Shown here: in pieces, positions 52,810-61,069 of the stretch | Layout: the number at the start of each line of letters is the position of its first letter | Numbering within the stretch: the stretch's first letter is position 1 | Source: Leeuwenhoekiella polynyae | Lineage (GTDB): Bacteria; Bacteroidota; Bacteroidia; Flavobacteriales; Flavobacteriaceae | Length of the DNA stretch: 64,000 nt | Direction of reading: 5' to 3' | NCBI RefSeq assembly: GCF_004104075.1 | Contig: NZ_QOVK01000019.1 | Coordinates: forward strand, 25,628 to 89,627 | Position numbers and translations under genes: made by a program | Notes under the pieces: model-generated | What the model saw: the letters and a program-made list of their open reading frames with translations, nothing else | Database searches by the model: none | What the model was told of the DNA's origin: nothing

Positions 52810-55800
52810 TACTCTGTGGTGTCTGAGCTGGCAGGTATCGCAATTGAGGAGTCTAAAGTCTGCTCGGTAGGTTCAACGGTTTCTGGCTCGGTCTCATCTT
52901 CGCCATAAAATTGACTGAATTTGCGCAAGTACGAATTGAATTCTCTGGCTTTTTCAGGTATAATCTCCTGATCTTGATTGATGATGAGTAGATCAACAAG
53001 GCTTCGGTAGCGTTCTATATCAGTAATTATGTCTTGAGCATATTTGTATTGTTTCTCCAGGCTTAACGTACTCCAATACTCTAATTTTTCTTGGTATTTA
53101 GTTGCAACGTCGTTCCATAATTTACGGGCTTTTGCTTGTTCGCCCACTTCATAATAACCACTTATGTAGGGTTCTAGAAGCGTATAGTATTCAAAAATAT
53201 CCACAGGCATTTTTTCCATTGCCAAGTCTAGAATATTTTTTGCTTTATCAAATTTTTGCTCCTGAATTAATTTTTCGGTCAGACGTGCGAGGTTTCCTCT
53301 ATAGGTGATCCCATTACGGCGCGTTTCGGTGTCGTGATAAATGTCAGGATCACCACTGTTGCCCCAATACCACTTGGTAGCAATATCATAAAACTTGTCA
53401 GTATCTATTCGGCCCATGTCGTAAGGAGCCTTAGGATCTATAGGGGTTTTAATAGGTACTAGCTTGTAGCAAACTCCATCAAGTTGCAGGTAGTCTTTCA
53501 TCCACAGATAGTCATCATCACCAAAGCTTCCGCCGGTAAAATAAATAGGACGCTCCCAATTGTTGTTTGCAATAACATCTAGCATAAGCAGTCTGTTTTT
53601 GTAAATAACACTTTCTTTTAGGTTGATTACAATTTCAGGTACAATTTCGTCAGCATCCTTTTGAGGTACTATTCCATTAGCTAGAACACTTTGCTTATCT
53701 ACAGGGATACTAATATGCTGCGTAGGGAAGGAGTGTACCATGCTACCACTTTGCAATTCTTCCATGGTTCTTGGGTCATCACTGGCAATCCAGTTCATCC
53801 AGGTTTTAATATCTAGTGTATCATTAGGACGTAATTCATTATAAAAAACGGCATCCCTGTTACCGGCAACATACTTGTCGTGGGTAAGTTGAGAAGGTAT
53901 TGGGTCGCTTTCATATGCTTTACGTTTCATATCATCTATATACCAGGCAGTTTGAAATAAACTGGTATTTACAATGCGTACATCACGGCGATAGCCTTCA
54001 ATCTCCTGAGCATACCACAGTGCAAAAGTGTCATTGTCCCCTATGGTAAAGAGTATGGCATTTTCATCACAGCTGTCTAAGTACATTTTTGCCATTGCAA
54101 GAGCAGTTTTTCTATTAGAGCGATCATGATCATCCCAGTTTTGAGCAGCCAGAATTACCGGTGCAGCTAATAAACAAACTACCGTAACAACGGGTAAAAC
54201 AACTTTAGAACTAAGCTTTTCTTTGAGCATATCATATAAAGCATATACTCCAAAGCCTATCCACATTGCAAAAACATAGAATGAACCTACCAATGCATAA
54301 TCTCTTTCGCGTGGTTCAAATGCACGTTCATTTAAATAGATTTTTAAGGCAATACCCGTAAAAAGAAAAAGTACCAGCAATACCCAAAAACTCTTTTTGT
54401 CTTTACTAGCTTGAAAAACCAGGCCTAATAACCCAAGTATAAGCGGTAGGAAGAAATAGGTGTTTCTGGCCTTGTTGTCTAATGCATCGGTAGGAAGATT
54501 TTCTTGTGGTCCCAGACGTGCGTCATCAATAAATGGGATTCCGCTTAGCCAATTCCCGTGAATGTCATCGTATTTTCCTTGAATATCATCTTGACGGCCG
54601 GTGAAATTCCACATAAAATAACGCCAGTACATATAGCCGAATTGAAAATCGAACATATATGCAAGGTTGTCTGCAAAAGAAGGTGGATTTACATTTACAT
54701 ACTGTCTGATTCGCATAAGAAAAGACTGAAAGCCTTCATTGTCTATTCTGCCTTGTGCATAATCAGACTTGAATTTTGCTACAGCTTGTTGCAATTCTTG
54801 ATTGTCTGCATATTCTGGCTTTACCTGAAAATCAAGCGGACCGGTAAATTGCATATAATTAGCGATGTGATCTGTACTCCACATTCTGGGTAAAAATACT
54901 TTGTGGCGGTCTTCAGAATTTTGAACGGAGTTTTTCCATTCGTTTACAATTATATATTTGCCACTTTCTTCGTCTTTTTCATAATTGGGTTTTCCGTCTA
55001 TATATGGATTCTGAGCGTCTAGGCCTCCAAAGATTTCGGTAAACTGAGGTCCGTAAAACAAGTGGGTTTCTGGATATTGTTCCCGGTTGTAATAGGCTAA
55101 TAATTCGCGGGCGTTATTCGGGTTGTTTTCGTTAATGGTCGTTCCTGCATTAGCTCGAATAGGAAGCATCAGCCAGCTCGAAAAGCCAATAAATATAAAT
55201 AGGATTGATAGGATTAAGGTGTTTAACTGGTAATATGATTTCTTTCTGGTAAAGCTTAGCAAATAATAGAATACGCCAATGAATACAAGACCTGCGATTA
55301 TGGTTCCGCTATTGAATGGTAGTCCAAATGTGTTGACAAAGAAAACTTCGGCGTAGCCAAAAAAGCTTAGTGTGTAAGGTAAAAGGAATTTGAAAATGAA
55401 CATCAATACAGCAACAACAATAACATTTGCTATGATGAAATTTTTTATAGTAATCTTTTTATAGTTTTTAAAGAAATAGAGAAAGCCAATTGCGGGAATA
55501 GTAAGCAATGCCATAAAGTGAACCCCAAAAGATAGACCAATGATGAAACAGATAAGCATTAGCCAGCGGTTTCCGCGTGGTTTAAACATATCGCGTTCCC
55601 AAAGCAGAGCAACATAAAATAAAGCCGAAAGCATAAACATTGCCATGGCATACACTTCTGCTTCTACTGCATTAAACCAAAAACTATCTGTGAATGCAAA
55701 AGCTGTAGCGCCAATAAATGATGCGGCCAATACGGCCATTTCATCAGAGGAGGTAAGTACTTCTTTATTGCGTTTAAGTAATTTGCGTAGTAATAAAGAT

Positions 55801-56096
55801 ATAGACCAGCACATAAATAAAATGGTAAATGCTGAAGCTAAACACGACATAAAGTTTACGCAAAGTGCCACATAAGTGCTGTCTGGTGCAAAAATGGAGA
55901 AGAAAGCTCCCAGCATTTGGTATAATGGGGCTCCTGGGGGGTGACCAATTTCTAATTTAGATGAGGTAGAAATATATTCCCCTGCATCCCAAAAACTAGC
56001 GGTAGGTTCTACCGTTAAACTGTAAGAGATGAGTGCAATGGCAAAAGCACACCATCCTACTATTTTATTATACTTCGGGGAATTGAAGTTTGTCAT
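52809..56096 (-). CDS. DUF2723 multi-pass membrane protein, putative glycosyltransferase
   Basis: A 1095-residue protein with about 12 membrane segments in residues 10-620, followed by a large soluble C-terminal domain with TPR-like helices and an acidic tail (EDETEPETVEPTEQ). The first periplasmic loop has VEPTASFWDAGEYISTS, the acidic catalytic-type loop of the GT-C superfamily (protein O-mannosyltransferase-like), and later LPIRANAG and NERAFEPRERDYALVGSFY. Many Bacteroidetes have it; it may glycosylate secreted proteins (inference). It is coupled to the deacetylase downstream. A -7 box sits right at the start codon. Confidence 0.88.
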   Translation of the reverse strand: MTNFNSPKYNKIVGWCAFAIALISYSLTVEPTASFWDAGEYISTSSKLEIGHPPGAPLYQMLGAFFSIFAPDSTYVALCVNFMSCLASAFTILFMCWSISLLLRKLLKRNKEVLTSSDEMAVLAASFIGATAFAFTDSFWFNAVEAEVYAMAMFMLSALFYVALLWERDMFKPRGNRWLMLICFIIGLSFGVHFMALLTIPAIGFLYFFKNYKKITIKNFIIANVIVVAVLMFIFKFLLPYTLSFFGYAEVFFVNTFGLPFNSGTIIAGLVFIGVFYYLLSFTRKKSYYQLNTLILSILFIFIGFSSWLMLPIRANAGTTINENNPNNARELLAYYNREQYPETHLFYGPQFTEIFGGLDAQNPYIDGKPNYEKDEESGKYIIVNEWKNSVQNSEDRHKVFLPRMWSTDHIANYMQFTGPLDFQVKPEYADNQELQQAVAKFKSDYAQGRIDNEGFQSFLMRIRQYVNVNPPSFADNLAYMFDFQFGYMYWRYFMWNFTGRQDDIQGKYDDIHGNWLSGIPFIDDARLGPQENLPTDALDNKARNTYFFLPLILGLLGLVFQASKDKKSFWVLLVLFLFTGIALKIYLNERAFEPRERDYALVGSFYVFAMWIGFGVYALYDMLKEKLSSKVVLPVVTVVCLLAAPVILAAQNWDDHDRSNRKTALAMAKMYLDSCDENAILFTIGDNDTFALWYAQEIEGYRRDVRIVNTSLFQTAWYIDDMKRKAYESDPIPSQLTHDKYVAGNRDAVFYNELRPNDTLDIKTWMNWIASDDPRTMEELQSGSMVHSFPTQHISIPVDKQSVLANGIVPQKDADEIVPEIVINLKESVIYKNRLLMLDVIANNNWERPIYFTGGSFGDDDYLWMKDYLQLDGVCYKLVPIKTPIDPKAPYDMGRIDTDKFYDIATKWYWGNSGDPDIYHDTETRRNGITYRGNLARLTEKLIQEQKFDKAKNILDLAMEKMPVDIFEYYTLLEPYISGYYEVGEQAKARKLWNDVATKYQEKLEYWSTLSLEKQYKYAQDIITDIERYRSLVDLLIINQDQEIIPEKAREFNSYLRKFSQFYGEDETEPETVEPTEQTLDSSIAIPASSDTTE

Positions 56097-56100
56097 AAGG

Positions 56101-56108
56101 CAAATTTA
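56101..56108 (-). promoter_or_regulatory. Candidate -7 box abutting the DUF2723 start codon
   Basis: On the minus strand TAAATTTG is followed by CCTT and then ATG. If functional, the message would begin at or within a base or two of the start codon, a leaderless mRNA. Confidence 0.35.
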
Positions 56109-56366
56109 ACTCACAAGTGAGGTTTTAACGCTTCGAGGCTGGCCTCGATAACTATTGGTTTAATCGCAAAAACCTAAGGTTGAACCTTGGGCTTCTATTC
56201 GGGCGAATTTAAGAATTAATACGATAATGGATTCTGTTTTATTGACTAACTAAACCGTTGAAATGGTGAAGCGTTGATTTTGATTGATTTTTAGCGAGAT
56301 TCTACGGGCTATTAAACGCTTAGGTTGGATAATTATTTTTCAGATAAATTTTTCCTGAAAAAATAT

Positions 56367-56396
56367 TTGCTGAACAAAAACTTTATATTAAATTTG
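56367..56396 (+). promoter_or_regulatory. tRNA-Gln promoter
   Basis: TTG at 56367-56369, a 19-base spacer and TAAATTTG at 56389-56396, followed by CAGCC exactly as at the rplM promoter. A strong match to the Bacteroidetes housekeeping promoter. Confidence 0.75.
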
Positions 56397-56450
56397 CAGC
56401 CGCATTCGCAAGTCAGGTGAATGTATTCTTTTTTTTAAAGGAAAGGTTAA

Positions 56451-56523
56451 TGGCCTATGGTGTAACTGGCAACACGTCTGGTTTTGGTCCAGAAGAGTCT
56501 AGGTTCGAGCCCTAGTAGGCCAA
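56451..56523 (+). tRNA. tRNA-Gln (TTG)
   Basis: Acceptor arms TGGCCTA and TAGGCCA pair fully; D-arm with GGTGTAACTGGC, anticodon stem TCTGG/CCAGA with loop TTTTGGT (anticodon TTG), T-loop GGTTCGAGCC. Discriminator A at 56523; CCA not encoded. Confidence 0.96.
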
Positions 56524-56530
56524 CTACATT

Positions 56531-56566
56531 AAAAACCCGCATCTCAAGAGAGTGCGGGTTTTTTAT
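56531..56566 (+). terminator. Terminator of tRNA-Gln
   Basis: AAAAACCCGCATCTC pairs with GAGA-G-TGCGGGTTTTTT with one bulged G. Its right half is duplicated at 57763-57777. Confidence 0.88.
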
Positions 56567-56820
56567 TATCTTTTGTGTGGCCGAATGTACCCGCAAAAAA
56601 CCAGTCGCTGTGTTGTTAATAAAATCTTAATTTTACACTTTTAAAAAGCGGTTTTCATACACTCTTCATACACTATCCTAGGGGATGCCTAGGCTTTGCC
56701 TGGGAGTTGCCCTACTTTTGGCTTGAATTTGCCTCGCCTTTTGTATTAAATCTGCTATGCAATAGAAGCTAGATGTATTAGGTATTTCTCGGAATTCACT
56801 AGATTTATTGGAGGTTTTCT

Positions 56821-57083
56821 TTTACCATTAGGGTTAATCTTCTTATTGAGTATTCTAACAAGCAGGTGACTCCCTTTGGCGCGTGGCGGGATGCGCTTAA
56901 TGAAAAGATTTGTAGACCAAGCCGGAATACGAGCTTATTTACAGGAGCTGAATTTACCCCAACCTGATTCCATCGAGGCTATTCCCTCGAGTACCTTATA
57001 GAACTTCCGGCTATGGATCTGGACAGGGATTTCCTGTTATGTACATTGTGATTGGTCTAGGTGTGACCAAAAACTTCGTATGA
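56821..57083 (+). pseudogene. IS1380-type transposase N-terminal fragment, frameshifted
   Basis: In pieces and in changing frames the sequence reads EYSNKQVTPFG, then after a shift GGMRLMKRFVDQAGI, YLQELNLPQPDS, after another shift RGYSLEYLIEL, and after a third LWIWTGISCYVHCDW. Put together this follows the N terminus of Bacteroidetes IS1380/DDE group transposases (NKQVTPFGGM-LMKRFVDQ...LQEL-LPQP...IWTG-SRYIHCDW), known from memory. At least three frameshifts separate the pieces, and the DDE catalytic part is missing. Confidence 0.65.
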
Positions 57084-57229
57084 GGCGCATGACAGGGTAG
57101 ATTGGGGCTTATAAAAAGCTGCTAAAGATCGCTCTGCCAACAACAAAAAAAACCTTGGATGGAATCTTTGCGTAAATTAAAAATTCAAGCCCTTCTTTTG
57201 TTTATTCTAATCATGATCCTGGGCTAAAA

Positions 57230-57440
57230 ACCACATCTTGAAAAAAAAGCAAAGAAAAACAAACCCTTGACCCAATAGGAGAAAAAATTCAACAAATTGA
57301 TAGGCAGGACAAGATTTAAGGTAGAACGGACATTTGGAGGTATTAAAGATGGTTTCTGGGCGGTGTGGCAAAATATAGGAGTATTGCAAAAAATGCATAT
57401 ACAAAACTTGATGGAAGCAATTTTCTACAATTTATACTGA
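57230..57440 (+). pseudogene. IS5-type transposase C-terminal fragment
   Basis: One frame reads KKNKPLTQ, a TAG stop, EKKFNKLIGRTRFKVERTFGG (the FKVERTFGGIK core carries the conserved Glu of the DDE triad), and HIQNLMEAIFYNLY before a stop at 57438-57440. This is the standard end of IS5-family transposases (VERTFG-IKRWFG ... HTQNLMEAIAYNLYR). It has an internal stop and no N-terminal part, and belongs to a different family from the fragment upstream. Confidence 0.72.
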
Positions 57441-57793
57441 ATTCTAGGGATATTGTGTCCAACAGTGAAAAATAGTGGGTTGACCCAAAAACACCAAAAT
57501 CTAAATGAAAAAATTAAAGTCTCAGGTCTAAATGAAAAAAAATAAGACGACTGACTCTTGTTGGATTATGCAAGGGTCTTATTGTGGTAAAAAATAAATA
57601 AATTTCTTCATACTAAATAGTTTTAGGTTAGAATCTGGCTACAGCATCCTTTTAGGGGCTTAGTACATAACTAAATACGCTATTGATAAGATAGGAGTGC
57701 TTATAGGTAACCCTAAAGTTAGTCCGTAGTCGAACCATAATCATCCACAGATTTTGTGGTTGGAGTGCGGGTTTTTTGTTTTAAATTTTTTTC

Positions 57794-58114
57794 TTAATGT
57801 GATACCAGATAATAGGTCATATTTGTATAAAAGCTAGAGCCTTTAGGATCGTTTTTTATACAGTTTTGCAAAAAGGAAGCGATCTGTTTTTGAGGTACTT
57901 CCAGAGTTAATTCAGCTTCTGGTGCACTAGATAATATAGGCTTCATTGTAATGTGAAGTATGTCTTCTGTTTGAGTAATTAATACTTCAGAAGCTTTAAA
58001 GAATTTTTTTAATATCGCTTTTTGAATAATTCTGGATCTGGCAGAATTGTCTTTGCAATTTTGGTCTATTAATTGAAATAGGTTTGCGATGATGTTTTTG
58101 CTTTCGGTTTGCAT
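57794..58114 (-). CDS. Small protein of unknown function
   Basis: A 106-residue soluble protein with no recognised domain. It has an N-terminal helical part with Lys/Ile/Phe (ARSRIIQKAILKKFFKASEV) and then two or three strands (ILHITMKPILSSA, AELTLEVPQKQIASFL). No signal peptide. It lies alone between the insertion scar and the UspA gene, both on the minus strand but 195 bases apart. Codon use is ordinary for the region. Real coding status is likely but not certain. Confidence 0.55.
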   Translation of the reverse strand: MQTESKNIIANLFQLIDQNCKDNSARSRIIQKAILKKFFKASEVLITQTEDILHITMKPILSSAPEAELTLEVPQKQIASFLQNCIKNDPKGSSFYTNMTYYLVSH

Positions 58115-58309
58115 AGCTTCTTATTTATTTGCTCAATAATCAGATTTAAACAGTTAGAGTATTTTGTTGAGCTCAATTTTTGCTCACAATCATGTTTCTT
58201 AGTCTTGAATTAACTTGACGACTTGAAGCTACTTTTATTTTTAATTGGTATATTCTAAAAGAATGTTATTTAGAGATTTATTAACCTTTTCTTGATGATT
58301 GCAATAAAA

Positions 58310-59143
58310 TCAAATTCTAAAAGTAAGCACTGGCCTTTTTGCATGATTTACGAGGTCTTCGCTTAAGGAACCGTTAAAAAAATGAGCAAGCCCTTTTCTT
58401 CCATGAGTGCCAATAGCTATTAGATCTGCATTTGTATTTTTTGCATAATTCATGATACCTCGTTCTACTTTAAGATCGTTGTAGATTTCAAAATTGCTAA
58501 TCGTTTTATTGATTTTTGCAGTGAATTTTTTGAAGAGTTCTGTGATTTTCTCAGTAGTTTCAAAACGATCAGGAGTGTTTATATAAACTACTTTAAGATT
58601 TGCGTCTTCGGCCTTTGCAAATTCAATAGCTTTTTTGAGAGGTTCTATATTGTCATCTTCAAGGTCTGTGGCAAATACTAATGTTTTTACTTTAAAATCA
58701 GTGTGTTGCTTTTTGATCACTAAAACCGGGCGAGATGCATTTCTAACAATTTTTTCAGTATTAGAACCTATAAAAAGTTCTTCAAAACCACTGGTTCCGT
58801 GAGAACCCATAATGATTGTATCTATAGATTCATGTTTAGCGTAGTCTAAGATGCCTTGATGAATAGAGTTAAATTTTACCACATCTATAATTTCAATGCC
58901 TGTGGCAAAGGCTTGCGATTTTAATTCCTGAAAATTCTTCTGTGCCATCTTGAGGAAAAATAAGGCTTCTGGTGGTTCAAAATTTTGAGATCCGGTAACA
59001 GATTCTAAAATCGTATGAGGAAATTCAACTAAATGAAGCAGGTGTAATTGAGCGTTATAGCGTTTAGAGAGCTGGCATGCAACTTCAAAGGCTTGATTGG
59101 CCTGCTTGGAAAAATCTGTGGGTACTAGTAATTTTTTTGTCAT
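58310..59143 (-). CDS. Universal stress protein, tandem UspA domains
   Basis: A 277-residue protein with two UspA domains. The first (about 1-145) ends IDTIIMGSHGTSGFEELFIG and SNTEKIVRNASRPVLVIKK, the complete ATP-binding GxxGxxG(9)G(S/T) pattern. The second (about 150-277) ends DLIAIGTHGRKGLAHFFNGS and LSEDLVNHAKRPVLTFRI, also complete. Both halves may bind ATP. Such double proteins are common in flavobacteria and respond to stress or starvation; the specific role is unknown. It is divergent from rimP. Confidence 0.93.
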   Translation of the reverse strand: MTKKLLVPTDFSKQANQAFEVACQLSKRYNAQLHLLHLVEFPHTILESVTGSQNFEPPEALFFLKMAQKNFQELKSQAFATGIEIIDVVKFNSIHQGILDYAKHESIDTIIMGSHGTSGFEELFIGSNTEKIVRNASRPVLVIKKQHTDFKVKTLVFATDLEDDNIEPLKKAIEFAKAEDANLKVVYINTPDRFETTEKITELFKKFTAKINKTISNFEIYNDLKVERGIMNYAKNTNADLIAIGTHGRKGLAHFFNGSLSEDLVNHAKRPVLTFRI

Positions 59144-59242
59144 AACAAACTGTTTTTAAAAGGGATATGGTTTGAAATGGGCTTATTAAAGTTAAGCATT
59201 TAATAGAGAGGTTGTTCTATTTTATATGTTGATAAATATTAT

Positions 59243-59250
59243 TATATTTG
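59243..59250 (+). promoter_or_regulatory. Candidate -7 box for the rimP-nusA-infB operon
   Basis: TATATTTG matches TAnnTTTG and is followed by CAGTG. The nearest upstream TTG (59212) is too far (28 bases). A leader of about 55 bases would follow; it contains GAGGGGACACATTGAGTCCCCTC, a strong 7-bp hairpin (GAGGGGAC with GTCCCCTC, about 59276-59298). Confidence 0.5.
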
Positions 59251-59275
59251 CAGTGTTGAATTAAGAAAATTAATT

Positions 59276-59303
59276 GAGGGGACACATTGAGTCCCCTCTT
59301 TTT
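59276..59303 (+). promoter_or_regulatory. GC-rich hairpin in the rimP leader
   Basis: GAGGGGAC and GTCCCCTC pair perfectly around ACATTGA, followed by TTTTTATAGG. It looks like a terminator placed just before the rimP start (59312), which suggests attenuation of the operon or the end of an upstream short RNA. Confidence 0.6.
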
Positions 59304-59311
59304 ATAGGAAC

Positions 59312-59776
59312 ATGTTGAAGGAACGCGTAAAAGCTCTTTTAGAGGAGGCATTTGAAGAGTACAGCTCTTTATTTTTGATAGATATGACCATTAAAGGTAA
59401 TAACGAGATTGTTGTTATTATTGATGGTGACGAAGGTGTGACCGTGCAAGACTGCATTAATGTAAGTCGTAAGGTAGAGCATAACTTAGATAGAGAGGAA
59501 GAAGATTTTTCTCTGGAGGTAATGTCTGCGGGAGCTACAGAGCCTTTGGTAAATCAAAGACAATACAAAAAAAATGAAGGTAGAGATCTTGAGGTAAAGC
59601 TTCAAGACGGCTCAAAAATAACTGGTCAACTTACTAATGTTGCAGATGATACTGTTACACTTGCTTGGAAAGAGCGCGTACCTAAAGAGGTGGGTAAGGG
59701 TAAGGTTACTGTAGAGCGTGAAGAGGTGGTCGCATACGACGCCATCAAGCAAGCAAAAGTTAAGATAAAATTTTAA
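59312..59776 (+). CDS. rimP: Ribosome maturation factor RimP
   Basis: Required for 30S subunit maturation. The 154-residue protein shows the N-terminal domain with FLIDMTIKGNNEIVVIIDGD, then VTVQDCINVSRKVEHNLD, and SLEVMSAGATEPLVNQRQY, where most RimPs have EVSSPGLDRPL; the C-terminal SH3-like domain carries LQDGSKITGQLTNV. It is the first gene of rimP-nusA-infB; nusA starts 9 bases downstream. Confidence 0.94.
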   Translation: MLKERVKALLEEAFEEYSSLFLIDMTIKGNNEIVVIIDGDEGVTVQDCINVSRKVEHNLDREEEDFSLEVMSAGATEPLVNQRQYKKNEGRDLEVKLQDGSKITGQLTNVADDTVTLAWKERVPKEVGKGKVTVEREEVVAYDAIKQAKVKIKF

Positions 59777-59785
59777 GTACACACA

Positions 59786-61015
59786 ATGGAAAATATTGCG
59801 TTAATCGAATCATTTTCTGAGTTTAAAGATGATAAACTCATAGATAGAGTAATGCTAATGGCAATACTCGAGGAAGTTTTTAGAAGTACGTTGAAAAAAC
59901 GTTTTGGAAGTGATGATAATTTTGATATTATTATTAATCCTGATAAGGGGGATTTAGAGATTTGGCGTAATCGTGTTGTTGTTGCAGATGGGGAAGTAGA
60001 AGATGAGAATTCAGAAATTAGTCTTGAAGAGGCGCGTAGAATAGAGCCTGACTTTGAAGTTGGGGAAGATGTTTCTGAAGAAGTTAAGTTGATAGACTTA
60101 GGGCGTCGCTCTATATTAGCTTTACGTCAGAATTTAATTAGTAAAATCCACGAGCACGATAATACGAATATCTATAAGCAGTTTAAAGATCTTGAAGGAG
60201 AGCTTTACAATGCAGAAGTGCATCACATTAGGCATCGTGCAATTATTTTACTTGACGATGAGGGTAATGAGATCATCATGCCTAAAGATAAGCAGATTCC
60301 ATCAGATTTTTTTAGAAAAGGAGAAAATGTACGTGGTATCATAGAGAGTGTAGAGCTTAAAGGAAATAAGCCTGCTATTATTATGTCTCGTACCTCGCCG
60401 TTGTTTTTAGAGAAGTTGTTTGAATCTGAAATTCCGGAGGTTTTTGACGGTTTAATTACAGTTAAAAAAGTAGTTCGTATACCGGGAGAAAAGGCAAAAG
60501 TTGCTGTTGATTCTTATGATGACCGTATTGATCCTGTAGGAGCATGCGTTGGTATGAAAGGTTCAAGAATTCATGGTATAGTTCGTGAGTTAGGTAACGA
60601 GAATATTGATGTAATCAATTTTACTAATAACCTGCAGCTGTATATAACTAGAGCTTTGAGTCCTGCGAAAATCACATCTATTAAAATAAATGATGAGAAT
60701 AAAACTGCAGAGGTGATGTTAAAGCCTGAAGAAGTTTCTAAAGCTATAGGGCGTGGTGGTCATAACATCAGGCTGGCAGGTCAGCTTACAGGTTATGAGA
60801 TTGATGTGTACAGAGAAGGTGTAGAGGAAGATGTTGAACTTTCTGAATTCTCTGATGAAATAGAAGATTGGGTAATTGCCGAATTTTCAAAAATAGGTTT
60901 AGATACCGCAAAAAGTATTTTAGAACAAGACGTAGAAGATCTGGTTAGAAGAACAGACCTTGAAGAAGAAACCATTGCAGATGTAATGAGAATTCTTCGT
61001 GAAGAGTTTGAATAA
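59786..61015 (+). CDS. nusA: Transcription termination/antitermination factor NusA
   Basis: RNA-polymerase-binding factor controlling pausing, termination and antitermination. N-terminal polymerase-binding domain at 1-130 (LIESFSEFKDDKLIDRVMLM), S1 domain at about 130-200, and two KH domains containing DRIDPVGACVGMKGSRIHGI and KPEEVSKAIGRGGHNIRLAG. The C-terminal part ends after a short acidic segment, without the extra repeats of E. coli NusA, as is normal in Bacteroidetes (409 aa). infB follows after 54 bases. Confidence 0.96.
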   Translation: MENIALIESFSEFKDDKLIDRVMLMAILEEVFRSTLKKRFGSDDNFDIIINPDKGDLEIWRNRVVVADGEVEDENSEISLEEARRIEPDFEVGEDVSEEVKLIDLGRRSILALRQNLISKIHEHDNTNIYKQFKDLEGELYNAEVHHIRHRAIILLDDEGNEIIMPKDKQIPSDFFRKGENVRGIIESVELKGNKPAIIMSRTSPLFLEKLFESEIPEVFDGLITVKKVVRIPGEKAKVAVDSYDDRIDPVGACVGMKGSRIHGIVRELGNENIDVINFTNNLQLYITRALSPAKITSIKINDENKTAEVMLKPEEVSKAIGRGGHNIRLAGQLTGYEIDVYREGVEEDVELSEFSDEIEDWVIAEFSKIGLDTAKSILEQDVEDLVRRTDLEEETIADVMRILREEFE

Positions 61016-61069
61016 TTCTAGGACTGTACAGGTTTTTTAGGTTAATTTTATAGCGAATTAAAGCATTTT

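Larger units (their letters stand above)
56550..57777. mobile_element. Decayed insertion region behind tRNA-Gln
   Basis: The 15-mer GAGTGCGGGTTTTTT occurs at 56550-56564 and again at 57763-57777. Between them are pieces of at least two transposase genes in different frames (next two entries), no intact gene, and a stretch at 57480-57760 without recognisable content. The layout looks like foreign DNA inserted at the tRNA terminator and then eroded. No intact terminal inverted repeats were found. Position 56567-56820 shows no gene. Confidence 0.6.

Noticed and set aside
57207..57404. 65-codon minus-strand open frame as a gene
   Set aside because: It is antisense to the IS5 transposase fragment and is explained by it.
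57480..57760. tRNA or tmRNA fragment inside the insertion region
   Set aside because: I tried to pair the ends near 57720-57760 as acceptor and T arms and found no consistent cloverleaf or T-loop.
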